From an uncultured Pseudomonadota bacterium (GTDB taxonomy: Bacteria > Pseudomonadota > Alphaproteobacteria > RF32 > CAG-239), in NCBI GenBank assembly GCA_949295395.1, contig CASFLB010000075.1, positions 1-5,519 on the forward strand: a DNA stretch of 5,519 nt, read 5' to 3'. Position 1 is the first letter of the stretch, and the number at the start of each line of letters is the position of its first letter. A model generated the notes under the pieces. That model worked only from the letters and a program-made list of their open reading frames with translations. It was not told the origin of the DNA and made no database searches. Positions 5,510-5,519 of the stretch are shown here, piece by piece. Made by a program: the position numbers and the translations under genes.

Positions 5510-5519
5510 ATGAAGATGT
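5510..5519 (+). CDS. Start of a further gene (partial, three codons)
   Basis: An ATG at 5510 is preceded by AAGGA (5498-5502) at a 7-base spacing, a good ribosome binding site, after 237 non-coding bases. Only Met-Lys-Met is visible before the window ends, so nothing can be said of the product. A second in-frame ATG at 5516 is less well spaced. The gene would be transcribed separately from motAB because a terminator intervenes. Confidence 0.5.

Overview
The window looks like a chromosomal segment from an AT-rich alphaproteobacterium. The strongest taxonomic marker is a clear GcrA at 3159-3728, since this cell-cycle regulator is essentially confined to Alphaproteobacteria. I cannot name the genus. 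No mobile element, CRISPR array, tRNA or rRNA was seen, and coding density is high.

Layout. The left half is transcribed leftward (minus strand). Read in transcription order it holds a DUF4139-family exported protein (2991-1549), an unrecognised exported protein whose start overlaps that stop by one base (1549-233), and, after a 152-base gap with its own sigma70-like promoter (131-159), the first 26 codons of a third exported protein running off the left edge (80-1). All three begin with signal peptides, so this half is devoted to envelope or periplasmic proteins.

The right half is transcribed rightward. gcrA (3159-3728) is divergent from the DUF4139 gene. It is followed by a flagellar stator pair: motA of the PomA/MotP type (3779-4600) and motB (4616-5272). 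A good Rho-independent terminator at 5278-5311 closes this unit. A non-coding stretch (5312-5509) follows with three DnaA-box-like nonamers on one strand and an AT-rich flank, leading to a ribosome binding site and the first three codons of another gene at 5510.

How it fits together. MotA and MotB form the ion-conducting stator that powers flagellar rotation, and the residues visible in MotA favour sodium over protons. GcrA is a sigma70 co-activator that senses CcrM methylation at GANTC sites. The only GANTC I found in non-coding DNA here sits inside the proposed -35 element of gcrA's own promoter, which suggests methylation-linked autoregulation. The ribosome binding site of motA is buried in an inverted repeat in the gcrA-motA gap, which could uncouple stator expression from gcrA. 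No wholly new system is evident. The best leads are these regulatory sites, the DnaA-box cluster, and the unrecognised exported protein coupled to the DUF4139 protein.
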